DNA of 64,000 nt from Cellvibrionales bacterium. Lineage in GTDB: Bacteria > Pseudomonadota > Gammaproteobacteria > Pseudomonadales > UBA7239. Position 1 is the stretch's first letter, and every line of letters begins with the position of its first letter. Made by a program: the position numbers and the translations under genes. Shown here one piece after another: positions 1 to 8,881 of this stretch. The stretch lies in the NCBI GenBank assembly GCA_016713115.1, contig JADJPU010000001.1:1488001-1552000 (forward strand). The letters are read 5' to 3'. Under the pieces are notes generated by a model that had not been told where the DNA came from, made no database searches, and saw only the letters and a program-made list of their open reading frames with translations.

Positions 1-585
1 CTGTGTGATGAGCATGGCGTGCTGTTGATTGCTGATGAAATCGCCACGGGGTTTGGTCGCACCGGAAAGCTATTTGCTTGTGAGTATGCAGACATTGCGC
101 CGGATATTTTATGTGTTGGCAAAGCGCTGACAGGCGGCTACATGACGCTCGCAGCAACCCTCACGACGGATGCAGTCGCAAAACAGATTTGTGCCAGTGA
201 AAGTGGTGTGCTGATGCACGGCCCCACTTTTATGGCGAATCCATTGGCGTGCAGCGTTGCCAATGCCAGCATCGGTTTGTTACTGGCGCAAGATTGGCAT
301 GCGGAAGTTACGCGCATTGAAAAGCAGTTGCAGGGTGGTTTGTCTGTTTTGCGTGGAAAGCATGGTGTGGCGGATGTGCGCGTCTTGGGTGCTATTGGTG
401 TAGTAGAGTTGGATGAGGCTGTCGACATGAAAAAAATACAGCCGATGTTTGTAGAAAAAGGCGTATGGATTCGCCCGTTTGGCAAGCTGATCTATATCAT
501 GCCTCCGTACATAATTGACAATGCGCGTTTGAACACACTAATCCTAAAAATGATTGAAGTGATTGAGGAGTATTTGCATGGCTGA
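1..585 (+). CDS. bioA: Adenosylmethionine-8-amino-7-oxononanoate aminotransferase, 3' part
   Basis: C-terminal part of a class III PLP-dependent aminotransferase. The frame is open from base 1, so the start lies outside the window. BioA transfers the amino group of S-adenosylmethionine to KAPA, giving DAPA, in biotin synthesis in the cytoplasm. Visible are the cofactor region LLIADEIATGFGRTG, the PLP lysine in GKALTGG (Lys codon at 121-123) and the BioA-like blocks HGPTFMANPLAC and VRVLGAIGVVEL. The end WIRPFGKLIYIMPPYII is typical of BioA rather than ArgD or GabT. The stop overlaps the start of the next gene by 8 bases, so the two are probably cotranscribed. No other biotin gene is in the window. 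Confidence 0.93.
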   Translation: MCDEHGVLLIADEIATGFGRTGKLFACEYADIAPDILCVGKALTGGYMTLAATLTTDAVAKQICASESGVLMHGPTFMANPLACSVANASIGLLLAQDWHAEVTRIEKQLQGGLSVLRGKHGVADVRVLGAIGVVELDEAVDMKKIQPMFVEKGVWIRPFGKLIYIMPPYIIDNARLNTLILKMIEVIEEYLHG

Positions 586-952
586 GTTGTACTTGATAAT
601 CAAACAAGCACATATGCTGTTTGCGGCGGTTTCATTGGTTTCTTTTTTAGCGCGCAGCGGTTTGAAATTTGCCGGTTCGTCGTTGCTGAACAAAAAGCCA
701 GTTAAAGTCTTGCCACATATCAATGACAGTTTGCTGTTGGTTTGCGGTGTCGCATTGGCGGTAATTGCAGGAATCAATCCGCTGATACAGCACTGGCTGT
801 TGGCAAAGTTGGTGCTATTAGTGGCTTATATCGCCAGCGGTTTATATGTCATGAAGTGGAGTAGAAACAATACTGCTCGTGCTGGCGGCGTGTTGGTGGC
901 CTTATTGTGCTTTATGGGGATGGGCTTTCTTGCGGCGGTTAAACCGTTTTAA
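578..952 (+). CDS. sirB2: SirB2 family integral membrane protein
   Basis: A 124-residue protein with about four hydrophobic segments and little else, resembling the SirB2 family. These are small inner-membrane proteins named for an effect on Salmonella invasion gene expression; their biochemical role is unknown. The start at 578 is chosen because TTGAGGAG lies 7 bases upstream; an in-frame TTG at 563 would add five residues and destroy that spacing. It overlaps the end of bioA by 8 bases, so translation is probably coupled. The family assignment rests on length, hydrophobic pattern and the early IKQAHMLFA segment. The functional name should not be read as virulence. Confidence 0.72.
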   Translation: MAELYLIIKQAHMLFAAVSLVSFLARSGLKFAGSSLLNKKPVKVLPHINDSLLLVCGVALAVIAGINPLIQHWLLAKLVLLVAYIASGLYVMKWSRNNTARAGGVLVALLCFMGMGFLAAVKPF

Positions 953-994
953 TGGGGTGGCATATGCAAAAAGCAGCAGCTGATTGAAAACATT

Positions 995-1282
995 GTGCGT
1001 GAAAAGTTATCGCCGGAATATTTAGAGCTCGTCAATGAAAGCTATATGCACAGCGTGCCGCCGGGCAGTGAATCACACTTCAAGTTGGTGTTGGTCTCTG
1101 CGCAGTTTTCTGAGTTGCGCTCGGTGGCGCGACACCAAAAAATCTACGCCGCGCTGGGCGAAGTGATGCAGCAAATTCACGCCTTGGCACTGCACACCTA
1201 CACACCAGAGGAATGGCAGGCACAGGGTGTGGCACCTGCCTCACCGCAGTGCTTGGGTGGCAGCAAGCACGATCAGCGTTAA
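995..1282 (+). CDS. bolA: BolA family protein with a disturbed start
   Basis: BolA-type protein. The core is complete: LVNESYMHSVPPGSESHFK, then VARHQKIYAAL, then HALALHTYTPEEW. BolA proteins bind [2Fe-2S] clusters with monothiol glutaredoxins and influence cell shape and stress responses. The GTG at 995 is the first standard start in this frame but cuts off about ten residues of helix 1. An ATG at 964 reads only seven codons before TGA. Removing one A from the A5 run at 968-972 joins that ATG in frame to QQLIENIV and the rest. The true gene therefore probably starts at 964, and the sequence carries one extra base. It follows sirB2 by 11 bases when counted from 964. Confidence 0.85.
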   Translation: MREKLSPEYLELVNESYMHSVPPGSESHFKLVLVSAQFSELRSVARHQKIYAALGEVMQQIHALALHTYTPEEWQAQGVAPASPQCLGGSKHDQR

Positions 1283-1397
1283 CTGAGTGCTATCGCCTAG
1301 CGGTTTTTACCCAAGGGGCTAACGGTTTTTGCGGGTAGTTTTGCTTGTGCGTTCTGTAATGATGCGCGCTCGTTATCTCTGCTCTGTTTGTCTGTCG

Positions 1398-2069
1398 ATG
1401 CGTATCTTTCTGTCCTTTCTGTGTTTGGCTGTGGTCGTTGTAGGCGGCGTGTGGTGGTTTATTCAGCGCGATGCCAACTCGAACGCTGCGGCGCAAGCGC
1501 AATCTTTAGAAAATGCGTTGCAAGCCGTGGAGTGGTACACCAATGAATCCGTCAACAAAGCCTTGCGTGCAGAGGCAGAGGGCGATTTCTCTAATGCGCG
1601 CTTGTTTGGCGATAAAGCGATTGAATCGGATTTGAAAGCGCAGGGCCTGCGCAATGAAACAGCCGCTGCTTGGCAAGCGGCTGGAAAGCCAGAGCGGGCG
1701 CGTGATGCTTGGCGCCGTGCTGCAAAAATGGCAGATGCCCGTGCCCGCATGTTGGCTGACCGTATCCCCTTGTTGCAGAAATCTTTGGAGGTAGCACGGG
1801 CGGGCAATCCATCGGCTGTGTTTGAGGCGGAAGTCGCCTACCTGCAATCCTTGATTTATACCGCAGAACAGTGGGCGCTCGTGGTGCAGTTTTCAGTGGC
1901 AGCTACAGACAGCAACCAAGTGGCTGCTAGCAAGGAATCTTTGTCAAAAATATTGGTTTCCATGCAGCATGATGGTTTGTTGCAGCGGTTGTCTGGTGAA
2001 CCGCGCATTGCCCGAGAACTTGAAAAAATCCGGCAGTGGCAACAATTGTTTGTGGCTACTACACGCTAG
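1398..2069 (+). CDS. Unrecognised single-pass membrane-anchored protein
   Basis: I do not recognise this gene. From the ATG at 1398 it encodes 223 residues: a short N-terminal membrane anchor (MRIFLSFLCLAVVVVGGVWW) and then an Ala/Glu/Arg-rich, probably helical, periplasmic part. The segment around residues 45-110 (EGDFSNARLFGDKAIE, then AAAWQAAGKPERARDAWRRA) has the look of TPR-like helical repeats, but no repeat can be defined with confidence. In-frame ATGs at 1359 and 1362 and a GTG at 1329 would lengthen the N-terminus. None has a good ribosome site, and 1398 places the hydrophobic segment at the very start, as in an anchor. It stands alone between bolA and a nitroreductase. Confidence 0.6.
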   Translation: MRIFLSFLCLAVVVVGGVWWFIQRDANSNAAAQAQSLENALQAVEWYTNESVNKALRAEAEGDFSNARLFGDKAIESDLKAQGLRNETAAAWQAAGKPERARDAWRRAAKMADARARMLADRIPLLQKSLEVARAGNPSAVFEAEVAYLQSLIYTAEQWALVVQFSVAATDSNQVAASKESLSKILVSMQHDGLLQRLSGEPRIARELEKIRQWQQLFVATTR

Positions 2070-2150
2070 TTTGGCGTAACTGCAGTTTTTCATTTCTCGA
2101 CTCTGTCCGATAGGCTACAGTGCGCCGTATTCGATAAAGGCGTGTTTCGT

Positions 2151-2735
2151 ATGAGCGAACAGAACAAGGCGACTGATGCCATTGCCAGTTTGTGCAGCCG
2201 GGTATCTGTGGGTGAGCTGATAGAGCCGGCTCCATCACCAATACAACGCGAGAAAATTTTTCGCGCCGCGCTGCGCGCACCCGACCACGCGCAGTTGCGT
2301 CCTTGGCGTTTTTTGTGGGTGGAAGGCGAAACGCGTCAGTATGTGGGCAATATCATCGCTGATGTGGAGGCGCAGTGTTACGGCGAGTTGAGCGCAGCGC
2401 AAAGACAAAAATCGGCGAACCGCCTAATGCGCGCCCCCTTGGTATTGTTGGTGGTGGCGCGTATCACAGCGCACGCCAAAGTGCCGGAAATCGAACAAAT
2501 CATGTCAACCGCTGCCGCTGTGCAAAATATGTTGAGCGCAGCCCATGCCTTGGGCGTGGGTGCCATGTGGCGCAGCGGTTTGGTGACTTACGAGCCTTTG
2601 CTGGCAAAAAGTTTAGGTTTGGCTGAAAACGAACGCTTGCTCGGCTTTCTCTATTTGGGCACGCCATCAGGCACTGTCAAACAAATACCTGCTTTGGATA
2701 TTGACCAATTTTTTTCTGCTTGGAAGCCACGGTGA
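2151..2735 (+). CDS. Nitroreductase family protein (YdjA-like)
   Basis: A 194-residue flavoprotein of the nitroreductase superfamily, probably FMN-dependent and NAD(P)H-using. The N-terminal RAALRAPDHAQLRPWRF block is the FMN-binding motif of the short YdjA-like subgroup. IMSTAAAVQNMLSAAHALGVG and MWRSGL are the matching central segment, and LLGFLYLGTP is the usual C-terminal strand. The physiological substrate is unknown. The start at 2151 is preferred over the GTG at 2142. The stop TGA overlaps the GTG start of murJ by three bases, suggesting coupled translation. Confidence 0.85.
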   Translation: MSEQNKATDAIASLCSRVSVGELIEPAPSPIQREKIFRAALRAPDHAQLRPWRFLWVEGETRQYVGNIIADVEAQCYGELSAAQRQKSANRLMRAPLVLLVVARITAHAKVPEIEQIMSTAAAVQNMLSAAHALGVGAMWRSGLVTYEPLLAKSLGLAENERLLGFLYLGTPSGTVKQIPALDIDQFFSAWKPR

Positions 2736-4342
2736 GTCAAGAACAACACAACAGCTCACAGCCGGAGAAACCGGTGTCCACACGGCACTTGTTTCGCTCC
2801 AGTTTTATGGTCAGCTTTATGACGCAGATCTCGCGCGTGCTGGGCATGGCGCGCGACATCGTATTGGCAAATGCTATTGGTGCTGGTCACACGCCGGGCG
2901 CGGATGCTTTTTTCCTCGCGTTTCGCATTCCCCAATTTTTGCGCCGTTTGTTTGCTGAAGGTGCATTTCAACAGGCGTTTGTGCCGGTGTTAGCAGAATA
3001 CCGCGCGCGCGGTGATCAACGCGCCGTACGCGATCTCATCAATCATGTGGCCGGTGTGCTCGGCGGCACTTCCTTGATGGTCAGCATGTTGGTGGTGATC
3101 GCTTCGCCGTGGTTTACCGTGTTATTTGCGCCAGGATTTTGGTTGCATGATCCTGAACGCTTTGGTTTGACCAGCGAATTGTTGCGCATCACCTTTCCGT
3201 ATTTGTTTTTAATCACGATGACAGGTTTTGCCAGTTCGGTGCTCAACGCGTACGACCGTTTTGCTGTGGCAGCCGCAACGCCGATTTTGATGAATGTTAC
3301 TTTGATATTGGCCGCTGTGGTGGCGGTGCCATGGTTTGAGCAACCGGTTTTTGCCATGGCATGGGGTGTGTTGATCTGCGGCGTGGTGCAACTGGTTTTT
3401 CAATTACCATCCATGCAGCGTTTGCACTTGATGCCGATTCCGCGTTGGAATTGGCATCACGAAGGTGTGCAGCGCATTATGAAACTGATGGTGCCGGCGT
3501 TATTCGGCGTTTCAGTCAGTCAAATCAATTTGATGATGGACTCTATCCTCGCTTCGTTTTTACCGACAGGCAGCGTGGCATGGTTGTATTACTCTGAGCG
3601 CGTTGCTGAACTGCCACTCGGAATTTTTGGTGTTGCCATTGCGACGGTGATATTGCCAAGTTTGTCGCGCAGCCATATCGCGCAATCACCGCGAGAATTT
3701 TCAGCCACATTAGATTGGGCGATCCGCTTGAATGTATTGATTGGTTTGCCTGCAGCCTTGGCGCTGATCGTGTTGGCAACACCCATCCTCAGCACTTTAT
3801 TTGAGCACGGCGAAACAACTGCGCGCGATATTGCAATGTCCGCTTGGGCAATGCGTGCCTACGCGCTGGGCTTGATCGGTTTCATGATGATCAAAATTCT
3901 TGCGCCTGGGTTTTATTCGCGCCAAGACATGAAAACGCCGGTGCGCATAGCCGTGATTTCTGTGGTGGCGGCGCAGGTGATGAATGTCAGTTTTATGTTG
4001 GTGTTTCATAAAGTGTGGAGCATGGGGCATTTAGGTTTGGCGTTAGCGACAGCCTTGGCGGCGTACATTAATTCGGGGTTGCTGTTCCGCGCTTTGCGTA
4101 AACAAGGAATTTATCGCTACGCCCGTGGTTGGGGGCGTTTTGTTGTGCAAGTGTTGCTGGCAAATGCTGCAATGGTGCTGTTGTTGTGTGCACTGTTGCG
4201 CGTGTGGCCGGATTGGTCTAATTACACATGGCAATACCGCTCGCTATATTTGGTAATCATGTGTAGCACTGGTGTCGCGGTGTATTTTGTCATGCTGCTG
4301 CTGACAGGTATGCGCCCTCACCATTTGCGGCTGCAGTTGTAA
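2732..4342 (+). CDS. murJ: Lipid II flippase MurJ (MviN)
   Basis: Integral inner-membrane protein of 536 residues in the MOP exporter superfamily. It moves lipid II from the cytoplasmic to the periplasmic leaflet for peptidoglycan synthesis. Visible are the conserved MTQISRVLGMARDIVLA start, RIPQFLRRLFAEGAFQQAFVP and about 14 hydrophobic segments; the length is that of the family. The start at 2732 (GTG) overlaps the preceding stop as GTGA; an in-frame TTG at 2720 is less likely. Unlike in many pseudomonads, where murJ lies next to ribF/ileS and rpsT, here a nitroreductase lies upstream and an unknown membrane protein and secA lie downstream. Confidence 0.96.
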   Translation: MSQEQHNSSQPEKPVSTRHLFRSSFMVSFMTQISRVLGMARDIVLANAIGAGHTPGADAFFLAFRIPQFLRRLFAEGAFQQAFVPVLAEYRARGDQRAVRDLINHVAGVLGGTSLMVSMLVVIASPWFTVLFAPGFWLHDPERFGLTSELLRITFPYLFLITMTGFASSVLNAYDRFAVAAATPILMNVTLILAAVVAVPWFEQPVFAMAWGVLICGVVQLVFQLPSMQRLHLMPIPRWNWHHEGVQRIMKLMVPALFGVSVSQINLMMDSILASFLPTGSVAWLYYSERVAELPLGIFGVAIATVILPSLSRSHIAQSPREFSATLDWAIRLNVLIGLPAALALIVLATPILSTLFEHGETTARDIAMSAWAMRAYALGLIGFMMIKILAPGFYSRQDMKTPVRIAVISVVAAQVMNVSFMLVFHKVWSMGHLGLALATALAAYINSGLLFRALRKQGIYRYARGWGRFVVQVLLANAAMVLLLCALLRVWPDWSNYTWQYRSLYLVIMCSTGVAVYFVMLLLTGMRPHHLRLQL

Positions 4343-4360
4343 AGCGCGAAGCCCTGAGTG

Positions 4361-6082
4361 ATGAGTGCGCAGCGCCTCCTATCAATTTTTTGGCTCGGTC
4401 TGCTAGCCGTTTTTCTTTCTATTACGGCGTACTACATCGTTTTTCATCATGTCGCACCACTGTCACGCGATCAGTGGCACATGTATGACGCACTGTTCCA
4501 GCAAGGCTTGTGGCAGACATCCATTGCTACGGTTTCTGGCCATCGCCATATTCTTGCCTTTTTGCTGTATGACATTGATCTCAAGGTGTTTGATGGCAGA
4601 AACAATTTTTTGATTGTTGTTGATTGGCTATTGAATGTCAGTCTGATTGCTGTGCTGTGTTGGCAAATCAAAAAATGCATTGCTGATGTTGTATTGCGCA
4701 AGTATTTATTGGGTTGGGCGGTGTTGTTGCTGTGCTGGCTAATCAATATTGCTTTGTTAGGTTGGGGGTTTAACGGCATCAACAATTATTTGTCGATACT
4801 CAATACGGTTTTGGCAGTTGTGTTGCTGTATCACGCTCTGCAACAACAGGAAAAAAAATATCGTGTGTTGTTGGCTGCACTGTTATTGGCGGGTCTCGCA
4901 ACATTCAGTTTTGGCAATGGTATTTTGGTTTGGCCTATCGCGTGGTTTCTGCTGTGGTGTTGTCGTGCGCCACGCAGGGATTTGTATATTTTTTCTGTGG
5001 CAGCAGTGCTGTTTTTTGCGTTGTATCTTTTGTTGCCAGGTGGGAATGCGGTGGGCAGTGCACTGCATCTCAACGGCTGGAAATCCTTAACATTTCCTAT
5101 TGCGCTGATGGGCGGCCCCGCCTATCACTTACTGCGTGCTTGGCATGTGTTGCCAGAAGATGTGTTGCGTGGCGTTGCAATGGGTGTTGGGCTGGCGATT
5201 TGTTTTTTGGCTGCGTTGGCATTGGTGCGTGTTTGGGGGCGACGCGAAAAAAATGATGCGCTGGATCTTGTGTGTGCCACCTGCATACTGATTGGATTTG
5301 GCACGGTAGCGTTGTTGCTGTTGACGCGTGTAGAAGGTGTGTTGGATCCAACCGTTGATCGCTTTCAAATTTGGGCGCTGTTGGTGTGGTTGGGCGCGAG
5401 TGTGTTGTTGTGTCGCCGCGTTAGCAGCGACAACCGGAAATATTGGCAGGTTTTTTTCTTGCTGTTTCCTGTGTTGGCGCTGCCATCGCAGTTGGATTGG
5501 GGGGCGCGCTTGGCAGAGTATCGTGTGCGTGTGGATAACGCGCTGCTGGCCTATCAAGTGTATTTGCCGGTGACGGCAGATGCCGAAAAAGCCTTGCATT
5601 GGAATTGGCAGGGCAAGCTGCCGCATTTGTTTCCCGTGTTGGAAAATTTGCGTGTTGCACAGCGCAATATATTTTCTGATGGCGCAGCTGCTTGGTTGGA
5701 TAAACAGCTGCCTGTTGCGGATGCGCCCGCCTGCCATTGGCAAGTGCTGCGCACGGATTTGCTGCACGCCTCCGATCTGCTGGATGTGGCCGCGTATCCC
5801 CGCGCAGAGCGCTATGTGGTAGTTGCGGCTGCACCCGAGCAAGTGGTCGGCCAAGTTTGGTTCGCCCAGTTGGATGAAACGGCTTGGGAATACGGCCTGC
5901 TTGCTGACAGCGCAGGTACGGTGCGCGGTTTGTTGCATCCAGTGCGTGCCAGCGCGCTGCCAAGAGCCAATGGTGCGCGCTACAGCGGCGGCAATGCGTA
6001 TGGTGTTGCGCGCAGCAATGAGGCGGCAAAGCTGCTAGTGATGAAAGGCGATAATCCCGTGTGTGTAGCGATGTTGCGCTGA
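4361..6082 (+). CDS. Unrecognised polytopic membrane protein
   Basis: A 573-residue protein I cannot assign. The first 370 or so residues form about ten hydrophobic segments separated by short loops. An early luminal-type loop (HHVAPLSRDQWHMYDALF) is followed by an extended C-terminal part of about 190 residues with less hydrophobicity (PACHWQVLRTDLLHASDLLD). This layout resembles lipid-linked-sugar glycosyltransferases of the GT-C type, or polymerases, but I see no diagnostic DxD-type motif in a placed loop, so no function is claimed. It starts 18 bases after murJ and ends 67 bases before secA. The ATG at 4361 is chosen over the overlapping GTG at 4358. Confidence 0.7.
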   Translation: MSAQRLLSIFWLGLLAVFLSITAYYIVFHHVAPLSRDQWHMYDALFQQGLWQTSIATVSGHRHILAFLLYDIDLKVFDGRNNFLIVVDWLLNVSLIAVLCWQIKKCIADVVLRKYLLGWAVLLLCWLINIALLGWGFNGINNYLSILNTVLAVVLLYHALQQQEKKYRVLLAALLLAGLATFSFGNGILVWPIAWFLLWCCRAPRRDLYIFSVAAVLFFALYLLLPGGNAVGSALHLNGWKSLTFPIALMGGPAYHLLRAWHVLPEDVLRGVAMGVGLAICFLAALALVRVWGRREKNDALDLVCATCILIGFGTVALLLLTRVEGVLDPTVDRFQIWALLVWLGASVLLCRRVSSDNRKYWQVFFLLFPVLALPSQLDWGARLAEYRVRVDNALLAYQVYLPVTADAEKALHWNWQGKLPHLFPVLENLRVAQRNIFSDGAAAWLDKQLPVADAPACHWQVLRTDLLHASDLLDVAAYPRAERYVVVAAAPEQVVGQVWFAQLDETAWEYGLLADSAGTVRGLLHPVRASALPRANGARYSGGNAYGVARSNEAAKLLVMKGDNPVCVAMLR

Positions 6083-6149
6083 GTGTTTTGGTGGCGTAAG
6101 TGGCTGATTTGTGCGATATTTTGCGCCCCCTACGCAGTGTGGTTTCATC

Positions 6150-8858
6150 ATGATTGGCACAGTTCTCAAGAAGGTTTTTGGCAGCAAAAACGAACGCACA
6201 TTGAAGCGTTTGCGCAAAGTCGTTGCCAAAGTCAATGCATTCGAGCCCGCACTGGAAAAACTCTCCGATAGCGAATTGCAAAACAAGACCGCCGAGTTTC
6301 GCGAGCGTTTACAAAAAGGCGAAACGCTGGATCAATTATTGCCAGAAGCTTTCGCCTGTGTGCGCGAAGCGGCGCGCCGCACATTAGGGCTGCGCCATTT
6401 TGATGTGCAGATGATCGGCGGCATGGTATTGCACAGCGGTAAGATCGCCGAGATGCGCACCGGTGAAGGAAAAACATTGGTGGCAACGCTGCCGGTGTAC
6501 CTCAATGCGTTGCCAGGCAAGGGCGTGCATGTGGTGACGGTCAACGATTATCTTGCCAATCGCGACGGCAACTGGATGCGCGTCGTGTATGAAAAATTGG
6601 GCATGACGGTAGGCATTATTCTCTCTGGGCAAAGCCAAGAAGAAAAACGCGCAGCCTATGCCGCTGATATTACTTACGGCACCAATAACGAATACGGATT
6701 TGATTATTTGCGCGACAACATGGCGCTGAGTTTGGAAGACAAAGTACAGCGCGGTTTGACCTTCGCCATCGTGGATGAAGTGGATTCCATTTTGATCGAC
6801 GAGGCGCGCACGCCGCTGATTATTTCCGGTGCCGCTGAAAACAGTTCTGAATTGTATAAACGCATCAATGCGTTGATGCCGCGTTTGCAGGCACAGACAG
6901 AAGACGCACCCGGCCACTATGTGTTGGATGAAAAATTGCGGCAGGCAGATTTGACAGAAGAGGGTCACCAGTTAGTTGAACAATTGTTGATTCGCGATGG
7001 TATTTTGGATGCCAATGACAGTTTGTACGCCGTCACCAATTTAAGTTTGTTGCACCACATTCACGCTGCGCTGCGCGCACACACCCTGTTTCACCGCGAT
7101 GTGCAGTACATCGTGCAGGAAAACCAAGTGGTGCTAATTGACGAACACACAGGTCGCACCATGCACGGTCGCCGTTTGTCGGAAGGTCTGCATCAAGCCT
7201 TGGAAGCGAAAGAAGGTGTGGCGATACAAAGTGAAAGCCAGACCATGGCTTCCACCACCTTCCAGAATTATTTCCGCATGTATAAAAAACTGGGCGGCAT
7301 GACAGGAACGGCGGATACGGAAGCGCCGGAATTTATGCAAATTTACGGTTTGGATGTGGTGGTGATTCCCACCAATCGCCCACTGTTGCGCAAAGATCTC
7401 AATGATCTGGTGTATATCAGCAAAGAAGAAAAGTACGAAGCCATCATCGAAGATGTAAAACGCTTTGTTGAGCAAGGTGCGCCGGTGTTGGTGGGCACGG
7501 CTTCGGTGGAAACTTCAGAAGAAATGTCGAGGCGTTTGCAGGAGGCAAATATTCCGCATCGTGTATTGAACGCCAAGTTTCACGCACAAGAAGCGGAAAT
7601 TATTGCGCAAGCAGGTCGTCCATCGACGGTGACAATTGCTACCAATATGGCAGGTCGCGGTACAGATATTGTGTTGGGTGGTAAGTGGGAAGCTGATTTA
7701 GCGGCGTTGGAAAATCCATCACCTGCAGATATTGAGGCGGCAAAAGCAGCGTGGCAGCAGCGCCACGAGCAGGTGTTGGCGTCTGGCGGTCTGCATATTC
7801 TCGGCACCGAGCGTCACGAATCGCGCCGTATCGACAACCAGTTGCGCGGTCGCGCCGGTCGCCAGGGTGATCAGGGTTTGTCGCGTTTTTATCTGTCGCT
7901 GGAAGACGATTTGATGCGCATTTTTGCGTCTGATCGTGTGAAAAGCATCATGCAGGCGCTGGGTATGCAGCGTGGCGAAGCTATCGAGCACAAAATGGTG
8001 ACAGGCTCAATAGAAAAAGCGCAGCGCAAAGTAGAAGGACGCAACTTTGATGTTCGCAAACAGCTGCTGGAATACGACAATGTGGCAAGCGATCAACGCA
8101 AAGTGATTTATCAGCAGCGCAATGATATTTTGGAAGCAGAAGATGTTTCCGAGATTATTACCGCAATTCGCAATGATGTAATCGGCGATGTGGTGACGCA
8201 ATATATTCCAGCACAAAGTTTTCCTGAGCAGTGGGATTTGCCGGGCTTAGAGCAGGCCTTTGAAACAGATTTTGGTTTGCAAGTGCCAATCAGTGAGTGG
8301 GTGAAGCAAGATGTTAATTTAATGGACGATGCTATTCGTGAGCGCGCCCAGCAAATTGCTGCCGATTTTTATGGCAAGAAATGCGAAGGCTCCGAGCAAA
8401 TCATGCGGCAGGTAGAAAAGCAAATCATGCTGCAAGTGCTGGATAATTTGTGGAAAGATCATCTGGCGAGTATGGATCATTTGCGCCAAGGTATTAATTT
8501 GCGCGCCTATGCTCAGAAAGATCCCAAGCAGGAATTCAAACGCGAATCGTTTGAGTTGTTTCGTATGTTATTGGATAACATCAAAGCTGAAGTGGTGCGT
8601 GTGTTGTTCCATGTGCGTATTGCTTCGCGCGAAGAAATCGAAGAGATGGAAGAGCAGCGTCGTCGTGAGCAAGAAAATCTGCAGCTGCAGCACGCGCAGT
8701 CTTCTGCTTTGCAAGGTGAAGAAAGCGCTGTCGATAATGCGCCACAAAAAGCAGCGACTACGCCATTTGTGCGCAGCAATGAAAAAGTTGGGCGCAATGA
8801 TCCTTGCCCTTGTGGCTCTGGCAAAAAATACAAGCAGTGCCACGGCAGCTTGGCGTAA
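6150..8858 (+). CDS. secA: Preprotein translocase ATPase SecA
   Basis: A 902-residue motor ATPase that drives unfolded preproteins through SecYEG. Walker A (MRTGEGKT) is near residue 105, the DEVD Walker B near 209-212 and MAGRGTDI in nucleotide-binding domain 2. GRAGRQGDQG is the arginine-finger region. The C-terminal zinc-binding tail DPCPCGSGKKYKQCHG, which contacts SecB and lipids, is intact. The start at 6150 (MIGTVLKKVFGS) matches the family; an upstream ATG-less extension to 6111 is ignored. The length is as expected. argJ follows 23 bases later on the same strand, an arrangement also seen in related gammaproteobacteria. Confidence 0.98.
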   Translation: MIGTVLKKVFGSKNERTLKRLRKVVAKVNAFEPALEKLSDSELQNKTAEFRERLQKGETLDQLLPEAFACVREAARRTLGLRHFDVQMIGGMVLHSGKIAEMRTGEGKTLVATLPVYLNALPGKGVHVVTVNDYLANRDGNWMRVVYEKLGMTVGIILSGQSQEEKRAAYAADITYGTNNEYGFDYLRDNMALSLEDKVQRGLTFAIVDEVDSILIDEARTPLIISGAAENSSELYKRINALMPRLQAQTEDAPGHYVLDEKLRQADLTEEGHQLVEQLLIRDGILDANDSLYAVTNLSLLHHIHAALRAHTLFHRDVQYIVQENQVVLIDEHTGRTMHGRRLSEGLHQALEAKEGVAIQSESQTMASTTFQNYFRMYKKLGGMTGTADTEAPEFMQIYGLDVVVIPTNRPLLRKDLNDLVYISKEEKYEAIIEDVKRFVEQGAPVLVGTASVETSEEMSRRLQEANIPHRVLNAKFHAQEAEIIAQAGRPSTVTIATNMAGRGTDIVLGGKWEADLAALENPSPADIEAAKAAWQQRHEQVLASGGLHILGTERHESRRIDNQLRGRAGRQGDQGLSRFYLSLEDDLMRIFASDRVKSIMQALGMQRGEAIEHKMVTGSIEKAQRKVEGRNFDVRKQLLEYDNVASDQRKVIYQQRNDILEAEDVSEIITAIRNDVIGDVVTQYIPAQSFPEQWDLPGLEQAFETDFGLQVPISEWVKQDVNLMDDAIRERAQQIAADFYGKKCEGSEQIMRQVEKQIMLQVLDNLWKDHLASMDHLRQGINLRAYAQKDPKQEFKRESFELFRMLLDNIKAEVVRVLFHVRIASREEIEEMEEQRRREQENLQLQHAQSSALQGEESAVDNAPQKAATTPFVRSNEKVGRNDPCPCGSGKKYKQCHGSLA

Positions 8859-8881
8859 TGATTGTTTGAGAGGAAAAAGCA

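Noticed and set aside
964..995. Programmed frameshifting at bolA
   Set aside because: No slippery heptamer with downstream structure was seen, and bolA is not known for it; a single extra A is simpler.
5129..6281. Two overlapping minus-strand open frames of 269 and 286 codons
   Set aside because: They overlap each other and the membrane protein gene, have low-complexity His/Gln/Arg composition and show no start signal.
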